From Duganella margarita (GTDB lineage Bacteria > Pseudomonadota > Gammaproteobacteria > Burkholderiales > Burkholderiaceae_D), in contig NZ_WWCS01000005.1 in NCBI RefSeq assembly GCF_009857535.1, forward strand, positions 248,001 to 312,000: a DNA stretch of 64,000 bases. Direction: 5' to 3'. Numbering within the stretch: the stretch's first letter is position 1; the number at the start of each line of letters is the position of its first letter. Below, piece after piece: positions 28,649 to 36,776 of this stretch. Below the pieces are notes generated by a model. It did not search any database. It was not told the origin of the DNA and was given only the letters and a program-made list of their open reading frames with translations. Position numbers and translations under genes: made by a program.

Positions 28649-29653
28649 ATGAAACGCATCAGTCTTACGCAATACCTGGTGGAAGAACAACGCCAGCACA
28701 ACACGATCCCGGCCGAACTGCGCCTGCTGATCGAAGTGGTGGCGCGCGCCTGCAAAACCATCAGCCACTCGGTGGGCAAGGGCGCGCTGGGCGAAGTGCT
28801 CGGCACCGCCGAGACCGAAAACATCCAGGGTGAAGTGCAGAAAAAGCTGGACATCATCTCCAACGAAATCCTGCTGGAAGCCAATGAATGGGGCGGCCAC
28901 CTGGCGGCCATGGCGTCGGAAGAAATGGAATCCATCCACCCGATTCCAAACCGCTATCCGAAGGGCGAATACATGCTGCTGTTCGACCCGCTGGACGGCT
29001 CGTCGAACATCGACGTCAACGTCTCGATCGGCACCATCTTCTCCGTGCTGAAAGCGCCGGAAGGCATGGGCCAGCCGACCGAAGCCGACTTCATGCAGGC
29101 CGGCACCAAGCAGGTTGCCGCCGGCTACGCCGTGTACGGCCCGCAGACCATGCTGGTGCTGACCACCGGTAACGGCGTCAACTGCTTCACGCTGGACCGT
29201 GAAATGGGCTCGTGGGTACTGACCCAGCGCGACATCCAAATTCCGGCCAAGACCAAGGAATTCGCCATCAACATGTCGAACCAGCGCCACTGGCACGCGC
29301 CGGTGCAGCGCTACATCGGCGAACTGCTGGCTGGCGACACCGGCCCGCGCGGCACCAACTTCAACATGCGCTGGATTGCCTCGATGGTGGCCGACGTGCA
29401 CCGCATCCTGAACCGCGGCGGCATCTTCATGTACCCGGCCGATACCCGCGACACCTCGATGCCAGGCAAGCTGCGCCTGATGTACGAAGCGAACCCCATG
29501 GCCTTCATCGTCGAGCAGGCAGGCGGCGCGGCCACCGACGGCAAACAGCGCATCATGGACATCCAGCCGCACAAACTGCACCAGCGCGTGCCGGTGTTCC
29601 TCGGCTCGCTCGATGAAGTGGCGGTGGTGACCGGCTACCATAACGAAGGCTGA
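28649..29653 (+). CDS. fbp: class I fructose-1,6-bisphosphatase
   Basis: 334-residue enzyme removing the 1-phosphate of fructose-1,6-bisphosphate in gluconeogenesis. Metal and substrate motifs are [21 protein letters not shown] (about residues 110-130), [19 protein letters not shown] and [11 protein letters not shown]. Length and blocks match class I. AAGGGA precedes the ATG. It is the last core gene before the tRNA that hosts the integrated element; with aceA it fits growth on acetate or fatty acids. Confidence 0.96.
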   Translation: MKRISLTQYLVEEQRQHNTIPAELRLLIEVVARACKTISHSVGKGALGEVLGTAETENIQGEVQKKLDIISNEILLEANEWGGHLAAMASEEMESIHPIPNRYPKGEYMLLFDPLDGSSNIDVNVSIGTIFSVLKAPEGMGQPTEADFMQAGTKQVAAGYAVYGPQTMLVLTTGNGVNCFTLDREMGSWVLTQRDIQIPAKTKEFAINMSNQRHWHAPVQRYIGELLAGDTGPRGTNFNMRWIASMVADVHRILNRGGIFMYPADTRDTSMPGKLRLMYEANPMAFIVEQAGGAATDGKQRIMDIQPHKLHQRVPVFLGSLDEVAVVTGYHNEG

Positions 29654-29759
29654 AAAGTCGGAAATCGGCATAAGGCAATGAAATAGTTGCAACCAGCGCC
29701 AAAAATTATTGCTTTGGGGCTGGTTGGAGTGCTGGTTCTTTGTTAAAATGCTGGTCGTC

Positions 29760-29835
29760 GCCGCTTTAGCTCAGTTGGTAGAGCAGTTCATTCGTAATGA
29801 AAAGGTCGCCAGTTCGATTCCGGCAAGCGGCACCA
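29760..29835 (+). tRNA. tRNA-Thr (anticodon CGT), CCA encoded
   Basis: A 76-base cloverleaf: acceptor stem GCCGCTT/AAGCGGC, D arm with tagctcagttggtagagca, anticodon loop around ttCGTaa, T arm gccagTTCGATTccggc, discriminator A and encoded CCA (29833-29835). Its last 19 bases are the left copy of the 20-bp att repeat, so the element has integrated into its 3' end and restored it. The likely native terminator of this tRNA now lies beyond the element, at 36.83 kb. Confidence 0.95.
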
Positions 29836-29836
29836 G
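29817..29836 (+). repeat. attL: 20-bp direct repeat inside tRNA-Thr
   Basis: attccggcaagcggcaccag, identical to 36777-36796. The match stops exactly at both sides (g/t before, g/a after), as expected for core att sites. Confidence 0.92.
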
Positions 29837-29843
29837 GATAACT

Positions 29844-29876
29844 CACTTAAGTCCTTTTAAATCAAGGGCTTAAGTG
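29844..29876. repeat. inverted repeat next to attL
   Basis: cacttaagtcctt (29844-29856) pairs with aagggcttaagtg (29864-29876), 12 of 13 bases, starting 8 bases inside the element. No T-run follows on the plus strand, so it is not an obvious terminator for the tRNA; recombination-protein binding is possible. Confidence 0.5.
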
Positions 29877-29894
29877 AAAAATCCGCAGATTGTT

Positions 29895-29915
29895 GTGGTA
29901 GAAAGTGTGGTAATC
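29895..29915. promoter_or_regulatory. left pair of putative integrase arm sites
   Basis: gtggtag (29895) and gtggtaatc (29907) are direct repeats 12 bases apart. The same pair with the same spacing and orientation occurs at the right end (36690 and 36702). They overlap the region just before the integrase start, so binding could also control its expression. Confidence 0.5.
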
Positions 29916-29919
29916 TACC

Positions 29920-31263
29920 TTGAAAACGACAATCGGTGTTCTCCAAGTGACACTTCCAAATTCATACTCCCGTGGCGGAGTCATCTACTACCAGCGCGCA
30001 GTCCCCAAGGACCTGCAAGACCGCTATCCCACCAAGTTAATTAAGCTGAACCTTGAAACGGGTAATCTCGTCCAGGCCGCTAAGCTCATCGAAAAGCTCA
30101 ATCAGAAGCATGAAGCAGAATGGGCCGCGATGCGGGCCAACCCCGATTCCTCCCCTGTTGCCCTTAAGGTCCACGCCCAGACTCTCTTGCGAGACTTCGG
30201 GCTGCAACCTGCACCAGCTGATAATGATCCGATGGCCGTGAGCCTCTTTCACGACTACTTGGACAGTAAGCGTGAAGCCTATGCGAATGGGGACGAGGAG
30301 CTTTATCGGGAGAACCCGGCTGGCGAATATCTAAAGCCGGTGGAAATCAAGGCCGCACAACTGTTGGCCGGGACAACCAAAGAGGCATTATCCGATGCCC
30401 TTGAGGTGTACCTAGAGGCGCACCCGAAGCGGGACGACATCAAGTTCTCAACGTATGCGCGAAGGGCATTCCAAACGCTGATCGAGGCTATTGGCGATAA
30501 GCCTGTATCCGATCTTGTCCGAGAGGATGCAAAGCGCTATGTTGGTGTGAACGTGGAGGCGGGGCTGAGTACTAGCACCATCCGGCGTAGACTCAACACC
30601 ATCAATTCTGTCATTGAGAGCTTCTTCCGTGAACGGGACCTATTGCAGAAGAACCCCTTTGCCGCAATGGCGATCCCAGGTGAAGGCCGCGATGCGAAGA
30701 AGCGTAAGCCCTACACTGCTGCCGAACTGAGTACGCTGTACAAGGCCTGTCAGATTCAAGACGATCCGCTGCGGTGGCTCGTTGCGTTGTTGATCGATAC
30801 CGGAGCGCGCTTGGCTGAGATAACCGGGCTTGCATTGGACGACATCAAGATCGACGCAGAGACTCCCTACGTGGTCATTCAGGCGCACCCCTGGCGCTCC
30901 CTCAAGAACACCGGCAGTTCCCGCTCGGTCCCCCTTGTGGGTGCATCGCTGTGGGCCGCTAAGCGGATCTTGGAGACCGCCGAGAAGGGCCAGCGATTCG
31001 CCTTTCCCCATTACACTACCGAGGAATACAGCAACGCCAATAACGCCTCTGCGGCTATCGGCAAGTGGATCAAGGGGGTACCGTTAGACCACACGGCCCA
31101 CGAGTTGCGCCATAGCTTGGCTGACCGGCTCCGAGAGGTCCAGTGCCCCGAGGACATCCGAAAAGCCATCGGGGGATGGGCTGCTAAGGAGGTAAGTGAG
31201 AGGTACGGTTACGGCTACGGTCTACAAGTGAAAGCGGAATGGTTAGCGAAGATTGCTCTTTGA
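29920..31263 (+). CDS. tyrosine recombinase (integrase)
   Basis: 447-residue phage-type integrase, 84 bases inside attL. An N-terminal arm-binding region (about 12-60), a SAM-like core-binding domain (about 150-250) and the catalytic domain are present. Catalytic residues: Arg297 in TGARLAEITGL, His394-x-x-Arg397 in HELRH, Tyr429 in SERYGYG. An in-frame stop lies directly before the TTG at 29920, so the start is this TTG or the GTG at 29947 (VTLPNSYSRGGVIYYQRAVP); both lack a clear ribosome site. It should catalyse integration at tRNA-Thr and, with a directionality factor not recognised here, excision. Confidence 0.95.
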   Translation: MKTTIGVLQVTLPNSYSRGGVIYYQRAVPKDLQDRYPTKLIKLNLETGNLVQAAKLIEKLNQKHEAEWAAMRANPDSSPVALKVHAQTLLRDFGLQPAPADNDPMAVSLFHDYLDSKREAYANGDEELYRENPAGEYLKPVEIKAAQLLAGTTKEALSDALEVYLEAHPKRDDIKFSTYARRAFQTLIEAIGDKPVSDLVREDAKRYVGVNVEAGLSTSTIRRRLNTINSVIESFFRERDLLQKNPFAAMAIPGEGRDAKKRKPYTAAELSTLYKACQIQDDPLRWLVALLIDTGARLAEITGLALDDIKIDAETPYVVIQAHPWRSLKNTGSSRSVPLVGASLWAAKRILETAEKGQRFAFPHYTTEEYSNANNASAAIGKWIKGVPLDHTAHELRHSLADRLREVQCPEDIRKAIGGWAAKEVSERYGYGYGLQVKAEWLAKIAL

Positions 31264-31272
31264 GAGGTGGTC

Positions 31273-31485
31273 ATGGACACGAAACACGTTCTTACGCTGG
31301 TCTGGCAGACGCCAAAGGGGACCCGCACGGAGACTCTTGAGTTTCCCTTTAGGCCATCTGAGGGGGAGCTTGGGACCCGCCTTGCAAACTTCTTTGGCGC
31401 TGATAACTTCAGGTTTGACGGGGGCCTTCAAGAGGTGCATGAGGGGCTTTTAGTTGAACCGCTGGTGCCCCTTGAAGTGAAATAA
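31273..31485 (+). CDS. 70-residue hypothetical protein
   Basis: Small soluble protein starting MDTKHVLTLVWQTPKGTRTETLEFPF, 9 bases after the integrase stop with GAGAGG as ribosome site. Predicted beta-strand N terminus followed by an acidic C-terminal half. Its position directly behind int is where excisionases often lie, but it shows no helix-turn-helix or basic patch typical of Xis, so I do not assign that role. Confidence 0.6.
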   Translation: MDTKHVLTLVWQTPKGTRTETLEFPFRPSEGELGTRLANFFGADNFRFDGGLQEVHEGLLVEPLVPLEVK

Positions 31486-31614
31486 TTTTTTCTGAAAAAT
31501 GTGAGAGGGCACTCAAGCTAAAGGGGTTTCGCATTTCCCCCCATGGGGTGCCCTTGCGCGGCAATTTAGCACGGACGAGGGTTTCCCAGGCTTCTCCTTA
31601 ATGATGGGGGCAAC

Positions 31615-32025
31615 ATGGTAATGGTCCTGATCCTATGCGCGGCTGGAGCTGTAGCCGTATTGCTTTATCGAGTCAGGCAGCAGGCCAACCAGCAGATTGC
31701 CGGGGTCCGCTTGGAGGCCAAGAGGAACTACGAGGCGACCAAGGCCATCTTGCTAGTTTGGTTCCCAGACCAAGATAATCCCACGTTAAGGGCATCTGCC
31801 AGGGAGGCGTTGAGGCTGCACGATACCCGTGTCCGTAATGTCACGCTCTTCCTGCCGAACCCCAGCCAGTGCCCGCCTTTAGAGTGGGAGTACCTCGCCG
31901 CGTATGCTGAGCTTTTACGTGAGGACGAGCAAGCAATTAGGCCGGGAAATGCGAATCGCATCCGCCAACAAGAGGCGATGGAATTCGCTGAGGCTTTAGT
32001 AGCCTGCCGGGCTTTGTGTGACTAG
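31615..32025 (+). CDS. membrane-anchored hypothetical protein
   Basis: 136-residue protein with one N-terminal transmembrane helix (MVMVLILCAAGAVAVLLYRV) followed by a cytoplasmic or periplasmic helical region rich in Arg, Glu and Gln. A run of G (31605-31609) precedes the ATG; a second ATG at 31621 is equally possible. The 129-base upstream gap is free of genes. Function unknown; single-pass proteins of this size occur in many phages and plasmids. Confidence 0.55.
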   Translation: MVMVLILCAAGAVAVLLYRVRQQANQQIAGVRLEAKRNYEATKAILLVWFPDQDNPTLRASAREALRLHDTRVRNVTLFLPNPSQCPPLEWEYLAAYAELLREDEQAIRPGNANRIRQQEAMEFAEALVACRALCD

Positions 32026-32370
32026 CTAGATTGCTCGAGGTTGCACAGTGGGTATGGTAGCTGGCGCTCCCCCACATAGGGAGGTAAAGCTAAGACAGCC
32101 CTATAGGTGCCACATACGGGTAGTACAGGGTAATTCTGAAGCCTTCTCAAGCTAACAGTTGGCGGCCCACTCCGCGATTTTGCTAAGCGCGCCTAAGACC
32201 TGCTTGCACCATTCCCCCCACACTAGGATGGGACTACCTAGCTGTTAGAAAAGGATCGATTTCCAACATGTCCGATACAGCATTAATACGGACGTTAGAA
32301 AAATAGGGTTTGCAATTTCCAACATGTCAGAATATTCTAACAGTGTTTTCTAACACCAATGGAGATAAGT
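32026..32370. other. 345-base non-coding stretch with putative recombination site
   Basis: No protein-like frame is visible. The first 190 bases include cccccacatagg (32069) and cccccacactaggat (32215), related to a copy beyond the recombinase gene at 33013. The last 120 bases hold the repeat array described separately. Confidence 0.6.
32244..32354. promoter_or_regulatory. repeat array before the serine recombinase, res-like site
   Basis: gttagaaaa occurs at 32244 and 32294; its reverse complement ttttctaac at 32346 and a shortened form attctaac at 32334. atttccaacatgtc occurs at 32259 and 32315. The mixture of direct and inverted copies over 111 bases, ending 16 bases before the recombinase start, is the usual layout of resolvase/invertase binding sites that also serve as promoter-operators. 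Confidence 0.6.
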
Positions 32371-32940
32371 ATGGCTACATTCGCATACGGGCGCGTCAGT
32401 ACCGCTGACCAGAACGTTGACAATCAGCGATTGGAAATTGAGGCCGCAGGGCACCAAGTGGACTTTTGGTTCGCGGACACCGTGAGCGGCAAGACCAGCG
32501 CCACACAGCGCCCCCAGTTCGCCGCGATGCTTGCACAGATTCGTAACGGTGAAACGCTGGTGGTATCGAAACTGGACCGTCTTGGACGCGATGCTCAAGA
32601 CGTGGGGGCTACTGTCAAGTTGTTGGCAAGCCGGAAGATTGCCGTTATCGTCCTCCAGCTAGGCAAGCAGGAACTCACGTCGCCAGCAGGCAAGATGATG
32701 CTGGCAATGTTGGCTGCTGTGGCTGAGATGGAGCGAGACCTGCTAGTAGAGCGTACACACGCAGGCCTGCAACGCGCCAAAGGTGAAGGTAAAGTCTTGG
32801 GACGGCCACGCAAGACGACTCACGAGCAACGAGCCGAGATTATCGCCAAGTATGCAGCAGGTGATAGTGTCAGTGCGCTGGCGAGGGCTTATGACGTGTC
32901 ACGGGCAAACATACTCGGTGTGGTCAAGCCAGCGAGTTAG
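32371..32940 (+). CDS. serine recombinase (resolvase/invertase family)
   Basis: 189-residue small serine recombinase. Catalytic domain: YGRVSTADQN with nucleophile Ser10, VVSKLDRLGRDAQD, and the E-helix AMLAAVAEMERDLLVERTHAGLQRAK. The C-terminal helix-turn-helix (about 145-185: KYAAGDSVSALARAYDVSRANILGVV) binds DNA. The ATG at 32371 has GGAGAT 5 bases before it; an ATG at 32359 is possible but lacks one. Sequence resembles the Pin/Tn3-resolvase type. In an element already carrying a tyrosine integrase it may resolve dimers or invert a segment. Confidence 0.93.
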   Translation: MATFAYGRVSTADQNVDNQRLEIEAAGHQVDFWFADTVSGKTSATQRPQFAAMLAQIRNGETLVVSKLDRLGRDAQDVGATVKLLASRKIAVIVLQLGKQELTSPAGKMMLAMLAAVAEMERDLLVERTHAGLQRAKGEGKVLGRPRKTTHEQRAEIIAKYAAGDSVSALARAYDVSRANILGVVKPAS

Positions 32941-33284
32941 CGTTTCGCTCTGAAGGCAAGGCCCCTTTGTATGACTAGATGAGGGGCCGCCGATGCCTGC
33001 AAAAGACTCGATCCCCCACACTAGGATAACAGCGCCAATGCCGGTTAGCTGTACTCGTTCCTGCACAGAAGGAGTACGTCACGAGCTTGCCCGGCTTTAT
33101 TGGCCGCGACAACGTGCAGGACTCCCATGTCCAGTCCAATCGCGGCCATCCCCACCAAATGCCCACCTCTTCGGGCATCAGTAGCAATGCCGTCTTATAG
33201 CCCCTAGGTCTCTCGTAAAGAGCGCGATCTTCTTTAAAAAATTTTCCGATTACATAGCCAACGGCTCCTTCATAAAGGAATGAT
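32941..33284. other. 344-base gap without a convincing gene
   Basis: Holds a second copy of cccccacactaggat (33013-33027), which together with 32215 brackets the recombinase gene. Short frames exist on both strands but lack ribosome sites and protein-like composition. The last 60 bases before 33285 are AT-rich (aaaaaattttccgattacat) and probably carry the promoter of the next gene pair. Confidence 0.55.
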
Positions 33285-33545
33285 ATGTCACAACTAAAAC
33301 GTAAGTACTCCCGACACGCAAACCGTCAAAACGCGACTGCCCTTAAGTTGCTACTTGAGGACCGTCTTGCAATCCCCCTGAGGGCAGCCCAGGCAACACA
33401 CCCCGCCCTTGAATGGCCGGACGGTAGCCGACCAAGCTTCGCGCTAATGCTGCGCCGTGCTACGGGACTTTACCTGGAGCGCCTCGCAGAGATGCGTCCC
33501 GATGAACACGAAGCAGAGAATCAAGCGCTGCGCCGGTTGACCTGA
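33285..33545 (+). CDS. 86-residue hypothetical protein upstream of parB-like gene
   Basis: Small basic protein (RKYSRHANRQNATALKLLLEDRLAIPLR) with a helical C terminus. AAAGGA precedes the ATG by 5 bases. The stop is immediately followed by the start of the ParB-like gene, so the two are co-expressed. Size, charge and position would allow a DNA-binding partner role, but no motif proves this. Confidence 0.65.
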   Translation: MSQLKRKYSRHANRQNATALKLLLEDRLAIPLRAAQATHPALEWPDGSRPSFALMLRRATGLYLERLAEMRPDEHEAENQALRRLT

Positions 33546-34439
33546 ATGGGCACCGTAAAGAAGCCCGTAAGGGCACCTTTAGATAACTCAGCAGAGCAAT
33601 CAAGCGGCCCTATTGGGCTTACGCATTCCCTATTGGGTTCCCCAAAGCGGAAGCAATTCGGTTCCCTGAAAGTGAATCAAGTACGGTTCCAGGTCCGCAG
33701 CATGGAGGCTGGCTCCTATGTCCAATCGGTGATTCGTAAGGAAGAATCACGGCAGCTATCCTCATCACTTGCCAGCCTTGTGTCTGAAGGCGAAACGCTG
33801 GACCCGCTGATCGTCTGGAAGGACCCCGTAGGTCAACTATGGGTGATCGATGGTCATCATCGAATGGAGGCCTTGCAGGAGGCCGATACGCCGCCTGAGG
33901 CGCTTGTTTGGACTCAGGAGTATCTTGGGCAGGATGAGGCGAGTGCTCGTAGGTTTGCCTTGGACTTGAACCGTAGGCTGCACCTTAACATGCACCCTAA
34001 GGAGGCCTTGGAGGCGTACTGGCTGATGCTCCTTGCGGGAGAGGTCAGCGGCAGTTTGAGGGATCGTGCGAAGCGATTCCAAATATCGAAGAGTACGATT
34101 GCCCGCATGGATAAACAGAAGCCAGCAGTCCTCGCTACGATTGAGCAGCAAGCCACGTCAATGGGCGCGGCAATGGATGTTGAATTCATTCGGGATAATG
34201 CGCCGACCTGGAAGGGCCTAGAAGAATGGAGCACAGGCCATGAGCAAAGCGACAAAGAGGAGCTAGAACAGAAGGCCGTGGAGAAGGTGACTCGATCCCT
34301 GGCTATCAGGTACGCCAGTGAGGCAAAGGCTCAGCCAGAGGTTTTGCTCCAGGCATTCACTATATTCTTTGAGGGCGTTACTGGTGAACAGATCAATATC
34401 CAGCGCGGCTCGTCTGACCAGTCCGATGCTGAATTTTAA
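33546..34439 (+). CDS. ParB/Spo0J-family nuclease-domain protein
   Basis: 297-residue protein. The ParB N-terminal domain is seen at about residues 75-135 with ESRQLSSSLASLVSEGETLDPLIVW and the DGHHRMEALQEA motif. A helical middle region contains SLRDRAKRFQISKSTIARMDKQ, a helix-turn-helix (about residues 178-197). No ParA ATPase is encoded in the element, so this is an orphan ParB-like protein; such proteins can act in partition, in transcription control or as nucleases. It abuts the upstream gene with no gap. Confidence 0.85.
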   Translation: MGTVKKPVRAPLDNSAEQSSGPIGLTHSLLGSPKRKQFGSLKVNQVRFQVRSMEAGSYVQSVIRKEESRQLSSSLASLVSEGETLDPLIVWKDPVGQLWVIDGHHRMEALQEADTPPEALVWTQEYLGQDEASARRFALDLNRRLHLNMHPKEALEAYWLMLLAGEVSGSLRDRAKRFQISKSTIARMDKQKPAVLATIEQQATSMGAAMDVEFIRDNAPTWKGLEEWSTGHEQSDKEELEQKAVEKVTRSLAIRYASEAKAQPEVLLQAFTIFFEGVTGEQINIQRGSSDQSDAEF

Positions 34440-34679
34440 GTTGTAGCCTGTCCCTATGTAGAGCCGTGATTTGGGACAAGTGCCAGCCCGCTCACTACCC
34501 CGAGGTGTCCTTTTGGTACACCTATCACCCATCTGGCCACCCCAAGGCCATCATTAAACCCCCATCCGCAGCCCCTTAAAACACCCTGGATTTTGCTGAG
34601 TGTTCATACGCGTCCGACCAATAACGGCGGGCCTTGTTGCGCCTATACGGTAAGGAATGGGGTTCAAAAAAGGAGCACC

Positions 34680-35033
34680 GTGAACACCACACAAATCGAC
34701 ATGCCAAGCGATACCCCATCGCCGCCTACCCAGTTTAAACAGCATTGGCTTGACGCCCCTCGTTGGGACGTGCTGTACCGACAGGAGGGAGTCCGACAGC
34801 CCCCTCACTCATTGCCCGCGTCTCCCAAATACTTGCGCCGTTACTTACTCAAGACGGACGTCAGCGTTCGCCAATTTCTGGAGTCAACAGGCACTGACTC
34901 TTTGCCCGAGTTCCAGCGCTTAAACCCCACGGTTCCTCTCTTTGCTGCCATTGGAATGACTCTGGAGTGCAAGGCCGCTGGAGACTTTGGACCCGGCCCC
35001 GAACAGTTAGGAGAAAACCCAAATGAGCAGTGA
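34680..35033 (+). CDS. 117-residue hypothetical protein, GTG start
   Basis: The GTG at 34680 is chosen because AAGGAG stands directly upstream and because upstream in-frame codons give no protein-like sequence. Pro-rich N terminus (DMPSDTPSPPTQFKQHWLDAPRWDVL) followed by a mixed region. First of a chain of overlapping genes; the next start lies inside its last codons. Function unknown. Confidence 0.6.
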   Translation: MNTTQIDMPSDTPSPPTQFKQHWLDAPRWDVLYRQEGVRQPPHSLPASPKYLRRYLLKTDVSVRQFLESTGTDSLPEFQRLNPTVPLFAAIGMTLECKAAGDFGPGPEQLGENPNEQ

Positions 35034-35184
35034 AGACATCAAGTCACAGACCGTTCTACTTCAGCGGATGCTGTACACCTACAGGCGCACCTTACCGGCC
35101 AGCGCGATGGAGTTTTTTGAGGCACCGATCCGGCGCAGGCTGAGCGCCTTACATCGGGCCGAATCGTTAATGGAGGGACTATGA
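35023..35184 (+). CDS. 53-residue overlapping small protein
   Basis: Reads MSSEDIKSQTVLLQRMLYTY at the N terminus and ends SLMEGL. TAGGAG lies 9 bases before the ATG; the start overlaps the end of the preceding gene by 11 bases and the stop overlaps the next start as ATGA. These overlaps on both sides support a real, translationally coupled gene. Helical, no recognised family. Confidence 0.55.
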   Translation: MSSEDIKSQTVLLQRMLYTYRRTLPASAMEFFEAPIRRRLSALHRAESLMEGL

Positions 35185-35408
35185 CCCAAAAGCTAAGCAA
35201 AACACATCGGAAATTGCGGAAGCCAGAAGAGCTAGAGATGATTCGGCTTCTTGAGCGGTTCATCGACAACCCAACCAATTCGGCCACTCTTCAGGCCCTT
35301 GTTTCCTCACTGGTTGAGCACGAGCTGAGGGCGCGACTCACGGCCATTCACAACGTGACTTTGAAGGCGTCAACAGACGCACTAGGGGCCGATGGTAACG
35401 CTGAATGA
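35181..35408 (+). CDS. 75-residue hypothetical protein
   Basis: Basic N terminus (MTQKLSKTHRKLRKPEELEMIRLLERF) and a helical body. The ATG overlaps the previous stop and the stop lies inside the next gene's first codons, so it belongs to the same coupled chain. GGAGG precedes it. Function unknown. Confidence 0.65.
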   Translation: MTQKLSKTHRKLRKPEELEMIRLLERFIDNPTNSATLQALVSSLVEHELRARLTAIHNVTLKASTDALGADGNAE

Positions 35409-35721
35409 GGACTCGGTGGTGCGCGTAGGAATTTATACCGCCAGAGTAAAAGACCACATCGCGTGGGGCCGCTTGAAACGAAATGCTGCGGGTGAGTTTG
35501 TCACTACTGGAGCACACCCACACGCACCCCTGCTGATCCCCGATCCGCCCCCATACGTGCCACCCAAGATTGCCCCTAACAGCCTTGCAGGGCTTCAAGC
35601 AAGAGGCTACCGCGTCATGCGCGGGAACACTCCTGAGGAGGACCGCGTAGAAATCGGCGGGGGCTTCTTTCGGATTACAGCAGCAATACAGAATGGCCTG
35701 ATCAAGGCCGATGAAAACTAA
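35392..35721 (+). CDS. 109-residue hypothetical protein
   Basis: Starts inside the previous gene (17-base overlap). Contains a Pro-rich middle (LLIPDPPPYVPPKIAP) between two mixed regions. No signal peptide or membrane helix. Unknown family; part of the coupled chain in the right half of the element. Confidence 0.6.
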   Translation: MVTLNEDSVVRVGIYTARVKDHIAWGRLKRNAAGEFVTTGAHPHAPLLIPDPPPYVPPKIAPNSLAGLQARGYRVMRGNTPEEDRVEIGGGFFRITAAIQNGLIKADEN

Positions 35722-35739
35722 TTTTTTAGAAAGAAAAAC

Positions 35740-36645
35740 ATGACTATCTCGTATCAGACCTATGTACCAAATGAGGCCGACATTCCTAACGGCGAACAGA
35801 GCAGCAGCGGCATCAACTACGTGAGTGGCGGGGTTGCGATCACATTCAACAAAGATTCGGCCACTGCCACGAGCACAACGGCCACCTCCGTGAGCACCTC
35901 GGAATTGTCGGTCTTTGAGGATGGCGACTGGCGTCAGACTGCGCGGACCCCAAGCGGCTCTCCAACTAACCTCATCGAAGGCAAGACCATTGTCCGGCTG
36001 AATGGCGTAGAAGCACCGATTGATTCGTTCGTCCGCTCGGGCATCCTCTTAAAAAGTGGAGACAACTACACGCTCCCGAATGCCCCCCAGCCTGAACAGC
36101 AAGTCCAGGAGCAATACAACCCAGATGCTGCGACGATGCCGCCTGAAATTGAGCAGGCCGCTAATGACGCGCTTGCTCCGTTTGAGCAGGGTACATACGA
36201 CGCCGCTATCGCCAATAGCGTGGCGCTGGCAGTAGGCGACATGGATATGAGCGAGATGACAGCCGGTATCGTCCGCCGTTCGGGCATGGACCCGGCTGAT
36301 GTCGAGCAACGAGCCCAGTTTGTAGTGAGCGCTTTCCAAGCCCAAGCCGATAGCTATTTGAGTAAGCAGGGACTGGATGCCAGCGACCTTCCTGCCTTCT
36401 ACGAATGGTGTCGAAGCAGCCGGAATAAGGCCGCACTGAAAGAGGCCGTGCAGCGACAGGTCTACCATCACGACATGGCGGCGTATAAGCCACTGGTCAC
36501 CAAGTACATGAACGACAATGCGCCAGATGCCGCTACGCTTCGCGCCAACGGCTTTGATGTGAGAAGCACGGCAAAAGGCGATGTGGTCTTTGTCAGCGGT
36601 GTGTGGATGGCAGTCGAGGCAGCTGCGAAGGCAGGCATGATTTAA
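35740..36645 (+). CDS. 301-residue hypothetical protein, last gene of the element
   Basis: Begins 18 bases after the previous stop with AGAAAGAAAA upstream. N-terminal third is Ser/Thr-rich with beta character (GGVAITFNKDSATATSTTATSVSTSEL), then an acidic, Ala/Gln-rich helical segment (about 120-245) and a short C-terminal domain. No signal peptide, membrane segment or recognised motif. The layout would fit a virion or scaffold-like protein, but that is speculation. Confidence 0.7.
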   Translation: MTISYQTYVPNEADIPNGEQSSSGINYVSGGVAITFNKDSATATSTTATSVSTSELSVFEDGDWRQTARTPSGSPTNLIEGKTIVRLNGVEAPIDSFVRSGILLKSGDNYTLPNAPQPEQQVQEQYNPDAATMPPEIEQAANDALAPFEQGTYDAAIANSVALAVGDMDMSEMTAGIVRRSGMDPADVEQRAQFVVSAFQAQADSYLSKQGLDASDLPAFYEWCRSSRNKAALKEAVQRQVYHHDMAAYKPLVTKYMNDNAPDAATLRANGFDVRSTAKGDVVFVSGVWMAVEAAAKAGMI

Positions 36646-36689
36646 CGGCAATCTGGGGAAGGAAAGGTACTTCCCCCGGCTGCGGTGAG

Positions 36690-36710
36690 GTGGTAAGATC
36701 GGTGGTAATC
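36690..36710. promoter_or_regulatory. right pair of putative integrase arm sites
   Basis: gtggtaag (36690) and gtggtaatc (36702), direct repeats 12 bases apart, copying the pair at 29895/29907 in sequence, order and spacing. Confidence 0.5.
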
Positions 36711-36776
36711 GATCAACCTGCACCACCGCAAAACGCTGATAAATCAAAGAGTTATCCTGCTCGGTTGGAGTCCTGT

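Noticed and set aside
29844..29876. Replacement terminator for the tRNA at the left junction
   Set aside because: The hairpin is good but is followed by A residues, not T, on the transcribed strand.
31273..31485. Excisionase identity for the 70-residue protein behind the integrase
   Set aside because: No helix-turn-helix or basic character; position alone is not enough.
32975..33187. Short frames on both strands in the gap after the serine recombinase; one minus frame reads AIGLDMGVLHVVA, faintly like a TnpB-type motif
   Set aside because: No ribosome site, too short, no further transposase motifs and no IS ends. A decayed fragment cannot be excluded.
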